From Auanema rhodensis (Eukaryota; Nematoda; Chromadorea; Rhabditida; Rhabditidae), in the NCBI GenBank assembly GCA_964057225.1, contig OZ059897.1:11408001-11472000 (forward strand): a stretch of DNA of 64,000 bases, given 5' to 3'. Shown here piece by piece: positions 22,826 through 34,482 of this stretch (the stretch's first letter is position 1; each line of letters starts with the position of its first letter). The position numbers and the translations under genes are program-made. The notes under the pieces are model-generated. The model saw only the letters and a list, made by a program, of their open reading frames with translations, had not been told where the DNA came from and ran no database searches.

Positions 22826-23218
22826 TTAAATGTGAAACGACCGCTCACGAGTGATGCACAACCGCTTATGAGGTTTTGTGGTTTTGCGTCGTCGCCGTTT
22901 GCCCAAGCCGGTAAGATCTCGTATAGCTTGCCGGCCGGCTGTTTTAAGAGTTTTCTTGATATTATCGCCTTTCAGCACCCCATCGACAATTCCATTACCA
23001 GTTTTCAGCAACTGTCCGCCAAGAGGTGAATTTACAACTATACTATTGCTTACAGCACTGGATAAGGCGTTTGTTCCGGCATTGATGAGATTTTGGGCTA
23101 TAGGTGATTGAATGATGCGTGGTAGAAATGATGCCAAAGTTGCCAAAATACCACCCAAACCATAACCCCTCTGCATTCCACGTTGAAACATCATTCCGCT
23201 AAATGGGGCGCCACCCAT
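22826..23218 (-). CDS. Minor core/membrane-active virion protein of Polinton B
   Basis: 130 residues with ATG at 23218; open frame extends further 5' but without ATG. Same layout as 4184-4576: Gly-rich start, amphipathic GLGGILATLASFLPRII, basic GKRRRRKTTKPHKR tail. Its TAA touches the MCP ATG. Intact even though the downstream MCP is dead. Confidence 0.7.
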   Translation of the reverse strand: MGGAPFSGMMFQRGMQRGYGLGGILATLASFLPRIIQSPIAQNLINAGTNALSSAVSNSIVVNSPLGGQLLKTGNGIVDGVLKGDNIKKTLKTAGRQAIRDLTGLGKRRRRKTTKPHKRLCITRERSFHI

Positions 23219-23325
23219 TTGTTGATTTAAAAGTGTTGTCCATTGAATAGAGTTGACAAAAGGAGGTGTGGCATATCGAACCGCACGCGCGCAATACAAA
23301 AGTTACACTAGATCATTCTACTAAA

Positions 23326-23781
23326 ATGTATTCGTCTGAAATAGTATCACTATTGCAATCTGTCCCCAGCACTCGGAAACTATTCCTCGGTGTATACAGC
23401 GCTGATACTCTACCCAAAACGCGTCGTAAAAACTTTGCACTTGTCGTAAATACTGACACACATGATAAGCCAGGCACACATTGGCAGGTCATCTTTGTCC
23501 GTAACAAGCAAGCCTATTTTTTCTGTAGCTTGGGATATAAAATGAACAAGTACATTCAAAATTATCTGGCCAAATATAAAAAGGTAAAAATTAATACTTG
23601 CAAACCACAACGTTTAATTGAATACACTTGTGGTGGCTATGTAGTATTTGTAATACTAATGTTGTCGGCTGGTAATTCATTTGAAAGCATTTGTTCATTT
23701 TTTAAACTATTGAAAAATGATGATGTCTTTATTAAAGCGTTTATGCATAAAGTATTCGACTATAAATTAGCTACTATATAA
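23326..23781 (+). CDS. Adenain-like cysteine protease of Polinton B
   Basis: 151 residues, ATG at 23326, same length as copies A and C. His in GTHWQ, Gln in CKPQR and Cys in YTCGGY are kept. The usual acidic position is again Cys (FFCSLGY). Most differences from copies A and C are conservative, although neighbouring MCP and penton genes are broken. Confidence 0.85.
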   Translation: MYSSEIVSLLQSVPSTRKLFLGVYSADTLPKTRRKNFALVVNTDTHDKPGTHWQVIFVRNKQAYFFCSLGYKMNKYIQNYLAKYKKVKINTCKPQRLIEYTCGGYVVFVILMLSAGNSFESICSFFKLLKNDDVFIKAFMHKVFDYKLATI

Positions 23782-23822
23782 GAAATTTGTCATTAACAAC
23801 CTGCTACATTACGTGGTCAGTT

Positions 23823-23993
23823 ATGAATATTCCTTGTCACTGTGAATTATGTGTCAAATACACGTTGGAGCAATCTAAACCAGCGCCTTTATACAGGAGA
23901 ATGTTGAAATGTATTTCAGTGCCATTTATTAAAGGTATAGCATTGGGATTGGGCTTTTGTACAACACTAGTAATTTTATTGATCATTATATAA
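23823..23993 (+). CDS. 56-residue Cys-rich membrane protein of Polinton B
   Basis: MNIPCHCELC start, basic middle (YRRMLK) and a hydrophobic C-terminal anchor (KGIALGLGFCTTLVILL). 41 bp after the protease stop on the same strand. Open, same length as copies A and C. No known family recognised. Confidence 0.6.
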   Translation: MNIPCHCELCVKYTLEQSKPAPLYRRMLKCISVPFIKGIALGLGFCTTLVILLIII

Positions 23994-24034
23994 AAGTGGG
24001 TTGATTGCGTGTGGTCGTTTTTCATTTTCCTCTA

Positions 24035-24331
24035 ATGGAACTTTTATGTAAGAAATATTGTGGTACATGCAAGGAAATATTTTCTTCAACCAAGAATTTT
24101 AGTGATCACGTTTTGAAAAGGCATGCAGGGATTCAACCCGTATGTAACAATTATATCAGGAATGCTGACTTTATTCAAAAATATGGACATTTGGATGGTG
24201 TTCGTAGACGTTTATGTCCTTATTGTAGTGAAACTTTTGGAACAAGATTCAATTGTGAGCGTCATATTCGGCGTATTCATAATAATAATGGAACGAATGG
24301 TGAAGATGGTGATGGAAATGATACCACTTGA
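24035..24331 (+). CDS. Two-finger C2H2 protein of Polinton B, C-terminally altered
   Basis: ATG at 24035. Both fingers of the copy at 3003-3359 are present (CGTCKEIFSS...HVLKRH and CPYCSETFGT...HIRRIH). After the second finger an insertion rich in Asn, Gly and Asp shifts the frame and the protein ends after 98 residues instead of 118. The former tail (HEPSDKQNC) lies in another frame up to 24458. Confidence 0.65.
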   Translation: MELLCKKYCGTCKEIFSSTKNFSDHVLKRHAGIQPVCNNYIRNADFIQKYGHLDGVRRRLCPYCSETFGTRFNCERHIRRIHNNNGTNGEDGDGNDTT

Positions 24332-24492
24332 AAAAGCTGAGGAGTTTGTACATTCAACCCAATCAAAAAGATGCCGCAGCAAAAGTAACGGAGAACATTC
24401 ACAACACGAGCCGAGCGACAAACAAAACTGCCCTAAACTTTTAAACCTTCGAAAATAAAAATGTGGTATTGTATAACTGTTGAATAAAACGT

Positions 24493-25127
24493 TTATTTCA
24501 TATTTTTAACATGTAATGTAACAACTGTAGAACCATAATTAAATTGCATAGGACGACCAAATTCATCTAAAATTTCAATACGTATGGTATCGAATGTTTG
24601 TCTGGTACATAACGAATAGGATTAAATGTTTTGGCAATCATTTTACCAAATTCAGTAGGAGGTGGTACAGGTAAACATGCAAGTAAATTAGCTTTCACAT
24701 TACCAAGAATGGAATATTCTACAATATCACAATATATATACATTGTATTAATGTTATTTGAAAAATCAATGGGACGCCTGGCTATTATTGTATCGTTGAT
24801 GTTTTTATTTTCAAAACAAAGAAAATATGCAAAATCATCACCAAGCGTTGCATTCATTAATAGTCGCTTGCTTGTTACAAACTCTATGCGCTGCAATGTT
24901 TTGTTAAACTGAAATGTGGCGTCTGCGAGCATTTCCTCCACTAGCTTAGCCTCAGCCTGGCGATTATTATACCATTTTTCTACATCTTTATCTTTATCTA
25001 TTAAACCCTTTATACGTGCTTCTTCCTCAGCTCCAAGAGGCTCTGTATTGTTGGCGATAAATGATTCTTTTCCAGCATTGATTCCGCGTAATATTTCATC
25101 ACCATTTGCATAGTTGCCTTTAGGCAA
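24493..25127 (-). pseudogene. Penton-like minor capsid protein of Polinton B, frameshifted near the end
   Basis: ATG at 25127. The first 175 residues are open and show what copy A would be without its Tc1: charged N-terminus, then MNATLGD, NNINTMYIYCDIVEYS, LLACLPVPPPTEFGKMIAKT. A deletion of about 7 bp near 24600 (copy A has ITKQT here) shifts the frame, so the final IEILDEFGRPMQF block and stop at 24493-24495 are out of frame. Single jelly-roll penton is inferred from position and tail. Confidence 0.65.
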
Positions 25128-25222
25128 GTGTAGAATAAATTTTCTATTGGAAAAACGTAGTGTATAAGATAAATATTTTTGAACATTTAATATAGAACAA
25201 GGAAAAATGATGAAAAAAAAAT

Positions 25223-25267
25223 GAGAACCCTATTGTTTATGTTGCCAGAAATGTGTTTAGTGTTTAA
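25223..25267 (+). pseudogene. ATPase C-terminal remnant of Polinton B
   Basis: Only about 14 codons remain (ENPIVYVARNVFSV, stop at 25265), matching the C-terminus of the ATPase at 153-832. The rest of the gene, including both Walker motifs, has been deleted between here and the penton-like gene. Confidence 0.8.
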
Positions 25268-25279
25268 AGTGCTTGTTCA

Positions 25280-25582
25280 ATGAGTGGTCGTATTTTGTCA
25301 AATTTCAACTTTTTGTCTTCTTGCGCCAAAACTCCTTGTTCTGTTTCCTCATTTTCTTTTCCACAAATTGAAATTATTGTTGAAATTGTATTTAATATTG
25401 TGAAAAATAATAATTTTCTTTTAACTAACAAGGAATATAAAACCCTCTTGCCCATATCTTCATTATTACGTCAAATAGCTTTGATACGCACACCGGAAAA
25501 GGCTAAAATCATTATTGGCAACGCTTTCACACAAACAATTGAAAACAATAGTTACATGTGGTATTGCCTATTTTGGTTTTAA
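25280..25582 (+). CDS. Small conserved Polinton protein downstream of ATPase
   Basis: 100 residues, ATG at 25280, twelve bases after the ATPase stop, same spacing as copy A. Contains EIVFNIVKNNNFLLTNKEYK, then LLRQIALIRTPEKAK and a hydrophobic end. The pattern recalls a short Polinton/adintovirus protein of unknown function that usually follows the ATPase; that comparison is from memory. It is followed after 3 bp by the next gene on the same strand. A 63-codon antisense frame overlaps it and is judged a shadow. Confidence 0.55.
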   Translation: MSGRILSNFNFLSSCAKTPCSVSSFSFPQIEIIVEIVFNIVKNNNFLLTNKEYKTLLPISSLLRQIALIRTPEKAKIIIGNAFTQTIENNSYMWYCLFWF

Positions 25583-25585
25583 ATC

Positions 25586-26100
25586 ATGAAGCTCAACCAT
25601 AAATATCGACTAATTCCTGTCGACGAGGAAACAATTAATATAGACAAGTTTGATGCAGAGCTCAAGCTTTTACGAGAAAATAAAGCTATACCCGACTATA
25701 AAAAGGCTGAACTATACGAAGACTTGATTGCTCGTCTCAAAAACTATAGAGAAAGTATAGATGCGCCCATATCAGTACAAGTGGAAAATGCTGATCCACC
25801 TCTATTGCCAGAATACAAGTTGCCAAGAAAGTATAACAATTTGTGGGAGAAATTTCCAGAGGTGCGCACGTTGTAACTAGAGCTGAACCGGCTGTTACAG
25901 ACTTGGACTCTACTCTATTACCTAGAACGCCTCGTCATCGTAAAGCTGTTATTCGATATTCACCATCACCGGTTCGTACACTCAAAAGTAAAAGGTCAAA
26001 AACTTTTGATACTGCCGCCGAATCATATTACACACCACGAGAAGGAGACTCACAGAATGGCCAAGGTCGTAAAAGGTTCTACATTAGATTATGGAAATGA
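25586..26100 (+). pseudogene. Polinton gene preceding the integrase, frameshifted
   Basis: ATG at 25586: MKLNHKYRLIPVDEE, then a helical Lys/Glu-rich part, YEDLIARLKNYRES, and LPEYKLPRKYNNLWEKFPE. The frame shifts near 25870, where TAA follows. The continuation (25880-26100) reads TPRHRKAVIRYSPSPVRTLKSKRSK, a basic proline-rich tail. A protein with a LVP-type start and this charge pattern commonly lies beside the integrase in Polintons; function unknown. It overlaps the integrase start at 26057. Confidence 0.55.
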
Positions 26101-26277
26101 TATTTTGGCGAGCATTTATTACGATATAAAACAGCCAGCTTCATATACATCAGCCAAGATTTTATTATCGCAAGCACGAAAACATGGCATTTCAAAGGTA
26201 CAAGTTGATGATTTTTTGCAAGATTCTGAAACTTTTACACGGCATAAACCAACCAGAATGCGTATGCAGACTAGAAA
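26057..26277 (+). pseudogene. Polinton B integrase, 5' part (split by R1)
   Basis: ATG at 26057 (MAKVVKG). The N-terminal domain reads DILASIYYDIKQPASYTSAK, then FLQDSETFTRHKPTRMRMQT. This is the usual N-terminal block of Polinton integrases (YYDP...Y...HKP). The coding frame stops abruptly at the R1 LTR and resumes in the same frame at 39310 after GAAA, the target duplication. Confidence 0.85.
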
Positions 26278-26676
26278 TGTAATATCCTTAAGTTGGATAT
26301 TAATATTCCATGATTGACCCTTAGATTGATGTGTTGTAAAAGAAACAATAAGATTTGAGGAAGAGAGAAAGATTTATTATAAATAAAAAACATTTAAACA
26401 ATAAACAAATAAAGATAAAGATAAGTCCGCCAACTGAAGATTCAGTTGAATGGCAAGCTTATATAGCGAATGTTATCAGCATTTTCCACGAAAGGTTATA
26501 AGTTGTCAATGACAATTATAACTATCTCGGAAAATGCTGAAGCTGCAAAATATAACTGATAACATAATACACTAAGACAAGAAACTAGAATTATAAAATA
26601 TAAAATATAAAACACAGAATAAAGAAATACATAAAAATTATAGAAAGAATAAAGTACATAATTATAAAGTATAACA
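26278..26676 (-). repeat. R1 LTR (3' LTR in element orientation)
   Basis: 399 bp. On the plus strand it starts TGTAATATCC and ends AAAGTATAACA. Matches 38907-39305 closely. Left flank GAAA. Confidence 0.95.
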
Positions 26677-26733
26677 TGCTACCGCTCTTGAAGTCCTGTG
26701 TCCTCACAGGTATGCATAAGGTTTCCAAAATTT

Positions 26734-29700
26734 TCATAATGTTGCAGCAAGCTTTTTGATGAGATCCTTATGTACTTTTCTCATCTTTCCTTGACTCATT
26801 TCCAATTCCACATATGAGTTGTATACGCCTGTAATTTTGAACGGTCCATTATAGGTGGGTCGCAATTTGCCGTGAATCGTCATATCCTTCAATAGTACCA
26901 TTTCACCTATTTCAAATATACGTGATGCTATTCGGTTACTATTATTCAGCCGATTTTGTTGTTCAATTGATTTTAATTGAATTTTTTCTTGAATAGAATC
27001 CCAGGTATTTTTCCGGTTCTCATTTCTTTCCAATAATTCGTCATCTTCAGGAGAATTTAGATGAGGTTGTCCTGGTAATTGACGGTCCATAGGTAGGCGT
27101 GCGTCTCTTCCAAATAAAGCAATGTATGGGCTGATTCCGGTAGTTGTACTTGGGATTGTATTTAACGCGAATGTGATTTTAGGTAATTGTGAGGCCCATT
27201 GAGAGACACGGTTTTCAGCACAAGTGGATAAACATTCCTGGATGGTTCGATGTAGTCGTTCCACTTGACCGTTTGTATTTTTGTGATATGGCAGAGAGAA
27301 GGTTTGTACAATTCCAAATTCGTTGCACATTAACTTGAATTCTTTAGATATAAAATTTCCTCCATTGTCAGACACGATGCTCACTGGTGGTCCAAAAATG
27401 AAGACGAAATTCGTCAGGAACTTTCGGACTGTTTCTTCGGCATTCTGTGTGCGTAAAGGTATGCTCGTTATCCATTTCGAAAAAGCATCTTGAATAGAAA
27501 GAATATATTTAAATCCATTAGTGCTAGGGGAAAAAGGTCCTGTCACATCCATATGAATCCTATCAAATGGTTTTTGTGGGGTAACAAACTTTCCATATGG
27601 TTCTCTCGTTGTATCATGTTGATTTATTTTCCTTTTTGCGCATGTCAGGCATTGGCTGACGATCTCTTTCGCATCTTCCATCATATTTGTCCAATGGAAT
27701 CTTCTTGATAATGCTGCATGTGTTCTTTTGATTCCTTGATGCGCTCCAATTCTTGCGTCTTCATGAAAAAGTTTCGCAAGTACTTGATTCAATGTCTTTT
27801 GTTTTGGAATCATAATCCTTGGAGAAAGATATTGTTTGTTAGGTCGAGCATGTAAAACTCCGTCGATAACAATATATCTATCGCTATTAATCTGTTTAGG
27901 TTGTTCCGTTAACATATCAGCAATAGTTTCCTTAATCCATGGTGTTCCTTGTTGTAACTGAATTAGTTTGTCGGTATCCAGAGTTTCCACATTGGTTACA
28001 TTTATGAGATAGTTGATGGTTTCTTGGATATCCGTTAAACTTGTTGTTGGCGTTGTCTTCTGTAGCTTCGGTTTAGGACCATCGTTAGCTTCGTTGCCTA
28101 TGTATCTGGATAGTGCATCACATACACTATTCATACGTCCTGGACGGTACATAATCACAATATCATATTCCTGGATCATTAACTGATATTTCGCTAGTCT
28201 TCCAATAAGATCTCTTCTACTCATTAGACTGGTTAGTGGTCGATGATCCGTTATTAGCTTAGTTGACGTGCCTAAAACATATGTGCGAAATTGTTGTAAT
28301 GCGTAGACGAGTGCCAAAGCTTCTAATTCGATAGGTGGGTATTTTCTTTCTGTAGGTGAGAGCTTCCTACTTGCGAACGCAACAGGGTGTAATCCGTTTC
28401 CTGTATCTTGTAGTAAGACTGCTCCAATTGCAATAGTACTAGCGTCACTTTCAATAACAAAAGGTGCTCCATTTGTTGGTGGCTTCAGAACTGGTGCTGT
28501 GCATAGAGCTTTCTTGAGAGTCTCGAATGCTTTTTCACGTTCTTCCGTCCATTCGAAATCTTGATCCTTGTGTGTGAGTTGATACAACGGTTCGGCTATT
28601 TTGGCGTAGTCTCTGATGAATCGCCGAAAATAATTTGTCATTCCAAGGAATGAACGAATAGCGGTGACCGTTTTAGGAGTTGGAAATTTCATAACGGCTG
28701 TAATTTTTGATGGATCAGGTTGTATTCCATCACGACCAATTATAAATCCAAGAAATTTAACTTGTGTAGCTGCAAATTTGCATTTACTTAGTTTTGCTTT
28801 CATTCCTAATCCTTGTAAAGCTTGTAACACTTCTTCTATATCCTCCAGATGTTGTTCAGCTGTGTTTGATATAATGAGTAGATCATCCAGATAAACAAAA
28901 AGTCGACATTTTACTTGATTTTGCAAATAGCGAACAGCTGATTGAAATGTATGTGGAGCTCCACAGAGACCCATCGGCATTCTGCAATATTGATAAACTC
29001 CTGATGAGGTCACAAATGCAGTGAGGTGACGGTCTTCTTCACGTAAAGGAATTTGAAAAAATCCCGATACGAGATCGATGTTTGTGAAGTATCGAGCTCC
29101 TGCAGTGCTGTCGATTATTTCTGGTATATGAGGAATAGAATAAGTCTGTTTCTGTGTGACACTATTGAGTGCACGGAAGTCCGTTACAAAGCGGAATGAG
29201 TTGTCTTTCTTCTTGACTAAGACGACTGGACTTGTAAAACTTGATGTTGATGTTTCTATTACTCCTTGGTCCAGCATTTCTTTTACTTGACGTTCAACTT
29301 CATCCTGTTTACCCAAAGGAACTCGATATGATCGAGATTTGGGCAGGTCCATATCGGTTCTCAAAGTGATTGAATGTTCTATTGGTCCTTTGAATAATCC
29401 AATGTTCCGATCTTCGTTAAAAAAAGCATTTTTGAATCTTCTCAACATAGTTTTGAGATTTTGACGTTGATTTTTAGATAGATCCGTTGATTCGAATTTT
29501 AAGTTATCGAAAGGATTCTTCTCAAAAATAGGCAATTTATCTGACCAATCAGCTTCTGGTGGAATATAGTCCGGTATATGTGGGATTCCAATTTCTTCTG
29601 CTATTTTTCCTTTTCCAATAATGGTGTTTCCTGTTAACTTCACCTCATAATTTGCTGTATTGATGGCGAATATTGTGAGTGGTGAAGTCTTGATAGCAGT

Positions 29701-32700
29701 AGGTGTGAATTGAATAGGTCCATTTCCACATCGTATAAGAGCGTATTGTTTTGGTTGTAGTTCTTTTGCCAATTGTAGACGAATCATAGCTTTAGTTCGG
29801 GGTGGAATAATAGATTCTCTAATGTTTATAATTGAAACGGTGTCTGAACTGATGCGAAAGCTCTTCTGGTTAGCGGATAATAATGGTAGAAAATGGTTTC
29901 CAACTATTAATTGCTTGCGTAGAGCTTGTAGAGAAGTTGTTATTCCTTTTTCTTCTAATGCTTTCATGATGTCCAAACCAAGTAACATTTCAGTAGGACA
30001 ATGTTTATCCTCAGAGATTAAAAATGTGTGTGAAAGATGGTATCCAGCAATAACAATGTCCAACGTTATTGTACCCAGAAAGTTGAATATTGATCCATTT
30101 GCTGCGGTGGCAGAGATTTTAGTTGAGTTGAAATTCTCTTTTCCTAAATAGCGTACTGATGATTCCTTCAAATATGAAACAGATGCTCCGCTATCCCATA
30201 AAGCTACGAGTCCTCTGCCTTCTGCTTCGATTCTTATATATGGGAGTTCTCTTTTGTTTGTTGCACAGCATCCAACAAAAGGTATAATAATAGGAATAAA
30301 AGTGATGACAGTAGGAAAATATCTTCGAATAGTTTCATCGTCGGCTGGAACATCGATGTCAGCGTTGAGTAGTTCGTGTTGTTCAACTGCATTCACATTT
30401 AAGATAGGAACTTTCTCTTTGATATAAGATACAACAATAATGTATAATGCTGATCCAAAGATTAATATAACTATCATAACACCTGCAGAGATAAACATTC
30501 TGTTGAGGGATCCAGCAAAGAAATCAACTCCTCGTTCCCATAGTGATGATGCAATATTTTGAGTAGAACTAAAAAGTTCGTTACTTTTTGTAAACCATTC
30601 TGATAAGCCTGGCAAATTCGCTTGATTCGTGATAACTCGTAGAAAATTTCTATGAGGATTGGTAGCGAAAATGTGTCCATATGTTAAGCTTATTGTTCTA
30701 ACTAAGTTTTCATCGGTGATATTTTCATAAAGATTTCTTTGTGAAAATCGAATGGCTGCTAGATCGGGATACTGATCTGAACCAATGTTTAAAGCAGTTA
30801 CGTTTGTAACTCCGTTGAGGGATTTCCATTCTCCATCCTCTTTCCATATATCATTTTCTACTGTTTCACATGGAATTTCAGTTCCATATGCTTCCAAATC
30901 TGCTGAATCTTGAGGTGCAAAGTAGAGGCGGTCATCATCCGTGATGACGGGTGTTTCTAAATAACACTTATCCTTGTATGTGTGGTTGCGATAAATGTGA
31001 ATTGGTTCTATTGGCTGACAGGTTGAAACCCGAATAAGATTCCGTCCAATTATTCGAGCCACTACATCATCTCGTTGCATAATAGATCGGATAGCAATCG
31101 TAGGATTGATATTAAATATAGCTTGCCATGTCTTAATAAGTTCAAGTTGAGCATGACATATGCTGTGATGTTGATGATGAAATTCTTCGACCAGTATGGT
31201 TCTCATTCGTTCAAATCCATAGTTGAGTTTGTTGATGGTAGTTAATGCATCTCGATGTCGAAGTATAGTATTCTGGTGATCAGTTAAGTGAGTGCCGAAT
31301 AATTCTTGAGCTTTCTCTATGCTTCCAATCATGGGTTGCATTGATGTCATCCCTTGAATAGTACTAATTGTTTGTTTTGTAGTAGATGATGTATTTACAA
31401 CAGGTTTTGAGGTAGCACTAAGAAATCGTGCAGTTGGCGTAGTTTTAGTGGTGATAGAGCGACTGAATACTCTTTTTGTAATCTCTTCAGGTGCTGGTTT
31501 TGAAAACCATGACATTAAATCAGTTAATTGTTTAGCGTCAATATTGATGTTACGGCTGTAGAGATCTTCTTTATTCGAAGGCATCGGTATTCCAAAATTG
31601 GTTTCTCGGTTTCTGAGTGTCCAGTTATCCAACAGCTTTAATTTCATTTCATATACTTGATCTTTCACTTGTCGTTGCATAAAATGACTATGAAAGAACA
31701 GTTTCATTCGATAATATTCTATCAGTTGAGGTTGAGAATACTGATAGCGTAGTTCACGAAGTAATTCTTTTGCTTTATATACCACAGAACGTGGATCTCC
31801 AAATGTGAAGTTGAGATGGTTTTGATATACTGTGAATATCAAAAATTCGAGTGGTGGCACATATTCTGTTTCGGATAAGATTGCAGGTATTTGTATCAAT
31901 TCCCATAATTTATCTCTTGCAACCGAAATTGTAGAATTGCCTGGTTTAACTATTCTTTTTATATAATTGATAGGAAGTCGGTGTGCTAGTTGACCGATGA
32001 CAAAACTAGGCTCCATTTGTTCGATCCACATTTTTGTAATCATCTTGCTTTCTTCTCCTCCTAGAGCATGTAGTAAGAGAATATTCGGATCGCGGAAGTC
32101 TTTTAAATTTGCCCAGTAATCTATAGTATGATCAGTAATGTTCAAAACATGGACAGCTGACAGCAAAAATTGATGATATCGAGCAATAACAGTCAGGTTC
32201 TGATATTCGTTGCTAACTGATTGATAGTGATACCAGTTATGAATATATCGTATGGTATTTCCGCCAGACGTGACAGTATATCTAGCAAACGGTAGATCCA
32301 ATATTTGAATAGGAGTTAACTTATATTCCATTTCTGAGCGAAATGACGCAATTAAGGATGAATTTGTTGAACGTTTATAGCGTTGGCGTGAAGGATCCAT
32401 TTGATTATCCAAATAACTTGTTAGATCCAGTAGAGAATATGCATGCGGATAATCAATAAACGAGACAAGAGTCTCAGTAGTGGATTCAAAAATTGGTGAA
32501 GAAAAACAAGATTGAGTTGTAGTAGATGCTGAGGTGTTGGCTAAGACAAGTGCTGTTTCTAGACTTGATATTAGCAGTGTTTGATCTCCAAGTATTCCAT
32601 ACAGAGGTCCAATACGTGTGTATTGGCATGGTGCTCGGGGTGTGGGTGGTTTCCAAACTACTGAACCATCTCCAAATGTACAGCTTCCCATTTGAGCTTT

Positions 32701-34448
32701 ACAGCCTTCGGCGTTGACAATTAAGTCAGATACAATAGTATTGTCCTTTAAATTTGTAATAACTCCTCGCTCCATCACAAATTGAGTTAAGTTGGCGCAT
32801 TGAGTAAAACTGAAGAAACGTTCCGGTTCATATACTGGCTTAGGAGCTTCATATGTAAGTGGATTAGCGCTCAACAGTTTTTCATTTTTCCATTTCTTGT
32901 CTCGAGCAGCTATACGGCATTCTTCTACAGATACATATCCATTACCAATGATGGTGTCATTGCTTTCTCGGAACCAAAATTGATCCGTTACACATAATCG
33001 ATAGATGCGTGTATAACATTTCCACGCTTCCCATGTTACGACGGTTTGTTTAGGAATGAACAATTCAACGTTAACTTGATGAGCTTGTTGAATTGCTTTC
33101 CGTTGGCATCCTGTTATCTCTGGTGGTGTCATCAGAATTCCTCCTTTATGAGCTAAACATAGTTGATATGAAGCATTCACAGTGGGAAGCAGAAATGTGC
33201 AGATTATTGTTGTGAGCAGGAATGGTAATGCAATAGTATTTATATTGAATCGAGGTTTCCATCGTCGTTGATTGCCTTGATTCTCTCTTGGATAATTGTC
33301 GCGATTATTCCTGGCAAAGTTGTCTCGATTTTCTCTTTGATAATTGTTGCGAGGTTCTCTCGAATGGTGATTACTCTCCATTGAGTAGTTGTTTCCATAA
33401 TTTTGTCGAGGGCCAGAGTTCCTGCTGAATTTATTTTTGAAATTCTTCCAAGGGTTTCTTGAATTGTTGCCATTGTTCCGTTCGAAATCTCGTGGCTGCT
33501 GATGGTTCCTTTGGTTCCTATTTTCCTTCATGGTGATCTTCTGAACTGCAGAGATCAACTCTTGCATAGTTGAGTTTTCTTCATGCTGTTTTTTATAGTT
33601 AGCACGAATTGCTTCTTCAAAACGTGCTGTCCTTTTTGCTTCCTCATAAGTCTTCGGATCTTTTCCTTGAACAATTATGCCTAAATCAGCGTTCAATCCA
33701 TTTAAGAAAGCTGATCTTAATATGAGCTCTCTTTCTCGATCAGTTGGGCTCATAATACTGGAAGCCATTTCTTCCAAGTATGAGGCAAACTGAGTAACAG
33801 TTTTCTCTCCTTGCGTCGAGCGTAGCAACTTCGCGATCGTGAAATTCCTTTCCGTGGCAGGGCAAAGTAACTCTGCCAATTGTGAAACAAGGTCTTTCCA
33901 AGGTCCTCGTTCACGAATTTCGAAAGGAATCGAGTTATATGCAGAGATCGCAGAATCATTCTGCTGAAGCAGCAGAGGAAGAAGAAAAATTCTTTCAATT
34001 ACAGAAAGTCCCGCAGCATTCGCGAATCGGTTAAATATATCGATGTACGATCGAAAGCTTCGGCTACCATCGTATTTGGGGCAGTGTGGACTGCCTAGAA
34101 CTTTTGTTAAGTTTTTGGTCAACTCTGGAGATGCCATTAAATTAGGCGTTTCCAGAGTTGAATCTCTGTTTGATTGCTCATGTGGTCTCATGTTGAGTAG
34201 GAGCTTCAGAGGTAGTTTTTCGCGCTGGGGAGTTTTTTCTTTTTTCGGTGTTACAGCCAAGTGTGTTGGCGTTTTTTCGTCGTCCGATGGACTTAAATCG
34301 TTGTCAAACGAGTCGTCACTATCGGGAAAAGGAAATCGAGAAATACGATTTCTCTTGTCTCTTAATCTTTGAGAGGTACGGAAAGGCGTATCCGTATAAT
34401 TATTCTTGGAGGTTGCCGTTTTGGAAAAGGAGGAAAGTCAGAACAATC
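26734..34448 (-). CDS. R1 Gag-glycoprotein-Pol polyprotein, Ty3/gypsy class
   Basis: One uninterrupted frame. Numbering residues from the TTG at 34260: Gag about 1-335 (no CCHC knuckle, Arg/Asn-rich tail); hydrophobic segment 339-362; Cys-rich ectodomain with N-glycosylation sites and a furin-like RQRYKR at 625-630; Ser/Thr-rich stretch about 930-970; membrane anchor about 1255-1279; protease DSGAS at 1356; RT with VTDFRALNS and YLDD at 1790-1793; RNase H (ESDAS, ELEAL, TDHRPL, CDALS) about 1930-2050; integrase HHCC near 2166-2207 and DD35E D2238, D2298, E2334. The ectodomain pattern, including CY-x3-PV and YGTEIPC, resembles gB/chuvirus-type class III glycoproteins (inference). The frame is open upstream to about 34477 without an AUG. 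Confidence 0.9.
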
Positions 34449-34482
34449 TACAATGTAAAATAGTGGAATAAGTTAGTAAACA
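34449..34482 (-). promoter_or_regulatory. Candidate 3' splice site before R1 Gag
   Basis: On the minus strand a perfect TACTAAC branch-point word is followed by a pyrimidine-rich tract and TTGTAG near 34449, directly at the start of the Gag frame, which has no AUG of its own. This fits a spliced leader that supplies the start codon. The donor was not identified. Confidence 0.45.

Noticed and set aside
25264..25455. 63-codon minus-strand frame with ATG in Polinton B
   Set aside because: It overlaps the plus-strand 100-codon gene, which is co-oriented with ATPase, the next gene and integrase, and has a recognisable VFNIVK-type pattern. The antisense frame in copy A is broken at the same base.
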